A stretch of DNA of 64,000 nt from Fidelibacterota bacterium (lineage in GTDB: Bacteria; Fidelibacterota; Marinisomatia; Marinisomatales; TCS55). Made by a program: the position numbers and the translations under genes. Each line of letters begins with the position of its first letter. The stretch's first letter is position 1. This document shows positions 61,873 through 64,000 of this stretch, piece by piece. The notes under the pieces are model-generated. The model saw nothing but the letters and a program-made list of their open reading frames with translations. It was not told the DNA's origin and searched no databases. The stretch is from assembly GCA_014382015.1 (NCBI GenBank), contig JACNKN010000035.1:23526-87525 (forward strand), written 5' to 3'.

Positions 61873-62400
61873 ATGAATTGGTACACCCTAAGAGTCATTT
61901 CCGGTAAGGAAAAGAAGGTGCGAGAAAACATTCTTTTCGAACTGGATTATGAGGGATTAGCTGATGAAGTAGAAGCGATTCTTGTACCTTCCGAAAATAT
62001 AATAGAAATGAAGGAAGGCAAAAAGAAGGTAAAAAATAAAGTTTTTTTCCCCGGATATATATTGATACATATGAGTGAATCCAAAATAGCGCGTCACTTG
62101 GTGGAAAATATTTCAGGCGTCATGAATTTTGTCGGAGTTAAAGGAGAGCCTCAGCCTCTTAAGGAAGAAGAAATAACAAGAATTCTTGGGGAAGTAGAAG
62201 GCCGTGAAGGCCGTGAAGTGGTTGTAGCGCCCTATAAAGTGGGCGATGCGGTCAAAGTGACGGATGGTCCTTTCGCAGATTTTTCCGGTTATGTTAATGA
62301 AGTCAATGAGGACAAGCAAAAAGTAAAGGTGTCGGTGAGTATTTTTGGAAGACCCACGCCTATAGAGTTAGATTTTTTACAGGTTGAATTAGAGAAATAG
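61873..62400 (+). CDS. nusG: Transcription termination/antitermination protein NusG
   Basis: Housekeeping NusG, 175 residues. The NGN domain reads NWYTLRVISGKEKKVRENILFELDYEG...FFPGYILIHMSESKIARHLVENISGVMNFVG and the KOW domain YKVGDAVKVTDGPFADFSGYVNEVNEDKQKVKVSVSIFGRPTPIELDFLQVE. It couples transcription and translation and recruits Rho or antitermination partners. Its position in secE-nusG-rplK is universal, which separates it from the paralogue at 57678-58190. Confidence 0.97.
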   Translation: MNWYTLRVISGKEKKVRENILFELDYEGLADEVEAILVPSENIIEMKEGKKKVKNKVFFPGYILIHMSESKIARHLVENISGVMNFVGVKGEPQPLKEEEITRILGEVEGREGREVVVAPYKVGDAVKVTDGPFADFSGYVNEVNEDKQKVKVSVSIFGRPTPIELDFLQVELEK

Positions 62401-62408
62401 GCTAAATA

Positions 62409-62834
62409 ATGGCAAAAAAAATTTCAGGTTATATTAAGCTGCAAATTCCGGCTGGGCAGGCAAACCCTGCGCCACCGGTTGGACCAGCACTGGGTCAGCA
62501 CGGCGTAAATATTATGGAATTCTGTAAATCGTTCAATTCATCAACGCAGGATCAGGCAGGAATGATTATTCCTGTTGTGATTACCGTTTATGTTGATAGA
62601 AGCTTTACGTTTATTACAAAGACGCCTCCTGCTGCTGTGCTACTTAAGAAAAAAGCAGGTGTTCCCAAAGGATCTGGTGAGCCTAATCGGGAAAAAGTGG
62701 GAAAAGTAACTGAAAATGATTTACGGGATATTGCAGAAATAAAGATGGAAGATCTAAATGCCAATTCGATTGAAATGGCAATGGAAATGATTCGTGGAAC
62801 CGCCCGGAGTATGGGGCTGGAGGTCAAAGGTTAA
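62409..62834 (+). CDS. rplK: 50S ribosomal protein L11
   Basis: A 141-residue L11: [41 protein letters not shown], then the thiostrepton-region Pro-rich loop and [15 protein letters not shown] in the RNA-binding C-terminal domain, ending [14 protein letters not shown]. It is at the GTPase-associated centre of the large subunit. The stop overlaps the rplA start. Confidence 0.97.
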   Translation: MAKKISGYIKLQIPAGQANPAPPVGPALGQHGVNIMEFCKSFNSSTQDQAGMIIPVVITVYVDRSFTFITKTPPAAVLLKKKAGVPKGSGEPNREKVGKVTENDLRDIAEIKMEDLNANSIEMAMEMIRGTARSMGLEVKG

Positions 62835-63520
62835 TGAAGATGTCTAAAAATCGTAAAAAGGCAAACGCCGACTTAGATCGGATGAAAGAGTATTCTCTGG
62901 GGGATGCTGTAAAAATGGTTAAAGAATTGAAATTTACAAAATTTGATGAATCCGTTGATTTAGCTATGAATTTAGGTGTTGACCCTCGTCATGCAGACCA
63001 AAATATTCGCGTATCTACTTCTTTGCCTTATGGTACAGGAAAAAACGTAAAAGTATTGGTCGTGACCCAAGGTCCAAAAGAAAAAGAGGCCGAAGATGCA
63101 GGTGCAGATTATGTGGGTAAATCATACTTAGAAAAGATTAAAGCTGGATGGGATGACGTGGATAAAATAATTGCCACACCGGATATGATGCCAGAATTAG
63201 GAAAATTGGGAAAGGTCTTAGGACCAAAAGGCTTAATGCCAAATCCTAAAAGTGGTACTGTAACAATGGATGTGTCATCGGCAGTGAAAGAATTGAAAGC
63301 AGGGAAAATTGAACTCAGAGTAGAGAAGACTGGGATCATTCATACGCAATGCGGTAAAAGCTCATTTGAAGAGAATGCATTAATAGAAAATATAAAAACA
63401 ATTTACGATACGATTATGAAAGCCAAGCCCGCATCTGTGAAAGGAACTTATTTGAAAAAAATAAGTGTTTCTTCTACTATGGGCCCTGGGATTAAAGTGG
63501 ATCAAGGAACTATCAGGTAA
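62834..63520 (+). CDS. rplA: 50S ribosomal protein L1
   Basis: A 228-residue L1: the start is ATG 62834 overlapping the rplK stop (ATG 62840 would drop two residues). FTKFDESVDLAMNLGVDPRHADQNIRVSTSLPYGTGKNVKVLVV is the family core; LGPKGLMPNPKSGTVTMDVSSAVKELKAGKIELRVEKTGIIH and GTYLKKISVSSTMGPGIKVD end the protein. L1 forms the stalk by the E site and in many bacteria represses its own operon. Confidence 0.97.
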   Translation: MKMSKNRKKANADLDRMKEYSLGDAVKMVKELKFTKFDESVDLAMNLGVDPRHADQNIRVSTSLPYGTGKNVKVLVVTQGPKEKEAEDAGADYVGKSYLEKIKAGWDDVDKIIATPDMMPELGKLGKVLGPKGLMPNPKSGTVTMDVSSAVKELKAGKIELRVEKTGIIHTQCGKSSFEENALIENIKTIYDTIMKAKPASVKGTYLKKISVSSTMGPGIKVDQGTIR

Positions 63521-63523
63521 GCA

Positions 63524-64000
63524 ATGCCAAATACAAAAAACATTCAACAGGTTGAAGTATTAACAGAAAAACTCGGAAGAGCGAAAGCCATATATTTTAC
63601 AGAATATCTCGGTTTAAATGTGGAAGACATTACAGAACTTCGTCGTGATTTTCACAAAAGCGACGTGGAATATGCAGTTGCAAAAAATACCTTATTAAAA
63701 TTGGCAGCAAAGAATAATGGTTTGGAAGGAATGGATTCATACCTAAACGGTCCAACAGCAATTGCTTTATCCTATGAAGATCCAACCAGCCCTGCCCGGG
63801 TTTTGAAAAATTTCACGAATGATCATGACTTGCCAGAAGTAAAAGCAATTTATTTTGATGGCGACTTGCTGGATGGCAGTGAATTAAAGCGCATTGCTGA
63901 AATGCCGACTAAAGAAGAATTGCTATCGATACTCGCGGCATTATTGAACTCATCAATGACCAAATTAGCCCGGACCCTCCAGGCGCCTATGGCTGATGTG
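63524..64000 (+). CDS. rplJ: 50S ribosomal protein L10 (truncated by window end)
   Basis: The N-terminal 159 residues are visible: MPNTKNIQQVEVLTEKLGRAKAIYFTEYLGLNVEDITELRRDF, then VEYAVAKNTLLKLAAKNNGL and GPTAIALSYEDPTSPARVLKNF, with the L7/L12-binding helix beginning at PTKEELLSILAALLNSSMTKLARTL. The gene continues past the right edge. Its start three bases after rplA is normal. Confidence 0.94.
   Translation, partial: MPNTKNIQQVEVLTEKLGRAKAIYFTEYLGLNVEDITELRRDFHKSDVEYAVAKNTLLKLAAKNNGLEGMDSYLNGPTAIALSYEDPTSPARVLKNFTNDHDLPEVKAIYFDGDLLDGSELKRIAEMPTKEELLSILAALLNSSMTKLARTLQAPMADV

Overview
The window is a gene-dense, AT-rich (by eye about 40% G+C) stretch of bacterial chromosome. Everything visible fits a marine, Gram-negative lineage of the FCB group (Bacteroidota and relatives), and Candidatus Marinimicrobia (SAR406) is my best guess. 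The reasons are many signal peptides cut just before or after Gln, many lipoproteins, LolA and Omp85-type envelope genes, a DUF4837 protein, a split PntAA/PntAB/PntB transhydrogenase, and the tRNA-tuf-rpmG-trnW-secE-nusG-rplKAJ block. No 16S rRNA gene is present, so the assignment is an inference.

Layout. 1-3.7 kb (minus strand): end of a GNAT acetyltransferase gene, exported MsrA, and the proton-translocating transhydrogenase operon. 3.8-10.7 kb (plus): a MORN-like repeat lipoprotein, an MntA/HepT toxin-antitoxin pair followed by a decayed copy of the lipoprotein gene's 3' end, then MscS, DUF423, an APC permease, S-adenosylhomocysteine hydrolase and dUTPase. 10.7-12.95 kb is an accessory island: an AbiEii-type nucleotidyltransferase cassette bounded by two 153-bp direct repeats (about 97% identical), plus a mosaic of shorter repeats. 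12.98-15.1 kb: CIRCE-controlled groES-groEL. 15.4-24.2 kb: folB-folK-dNK, DoxX, an oxidoreductase, a thioredoxin-like ferredoxin, rsmE, a HIT protein and smc. 24.2-26.2 kb (minus): three small lipoprotein genes, two of them paralogous. 26.3-41.7 kb: lepA, a CPBP protease, lgt, a poorly characterised envelope cluster (beta-propeller, very large outer-membrane protein, Omp85-like protein), rnr, DUF4837, sugar and polyprenol-phosphate enzymes. 41.8-47.1 kb: accA and a thioesterase, then a minus-strand leucine-degradation operon (enoyl-CoA hydratase, HMG-CoA lyase, methylcrotonyl-CoA carboxylase beta) that ends in an exported peroxiredoxin-like gene with an in-frame UGA. 47.1-59.6 kb: yebC, ruvC, ruvA, an aminotransferase, gcvT, an epimerase, ftsK, lolA, an LPG-synthase-like membrane protein, gmhB, ddl, a second NusG-type protein and cysS, mostly with overlapping or abutting ends. 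59.7-64 kb: four tRNAs, tuf, rpmG, tRNA-Trp, secE, nusG, rplK, rplA and the start of rplJ.

Most notable observation: the minus-strand gene at 43251-43820 looks like two fragments separated by a stop codon, but it reads straight through UGA as FRGYW-U-PHC. UGA stands exactly where the peroxiredoxin-like family has its catalytic Cys, and a short hairpin begins at the right distance downstream. It is best read as a selenocysteine-containing, exported thiol oxidoreductase. Other items for a second look are the repeat-bounded AbiEii cassette, a propeller gene with no canonical start (a probable one-base deletion in a T run), and the decayed duplicate of the MORN-like gene's end beyond the MntA/HepT module.
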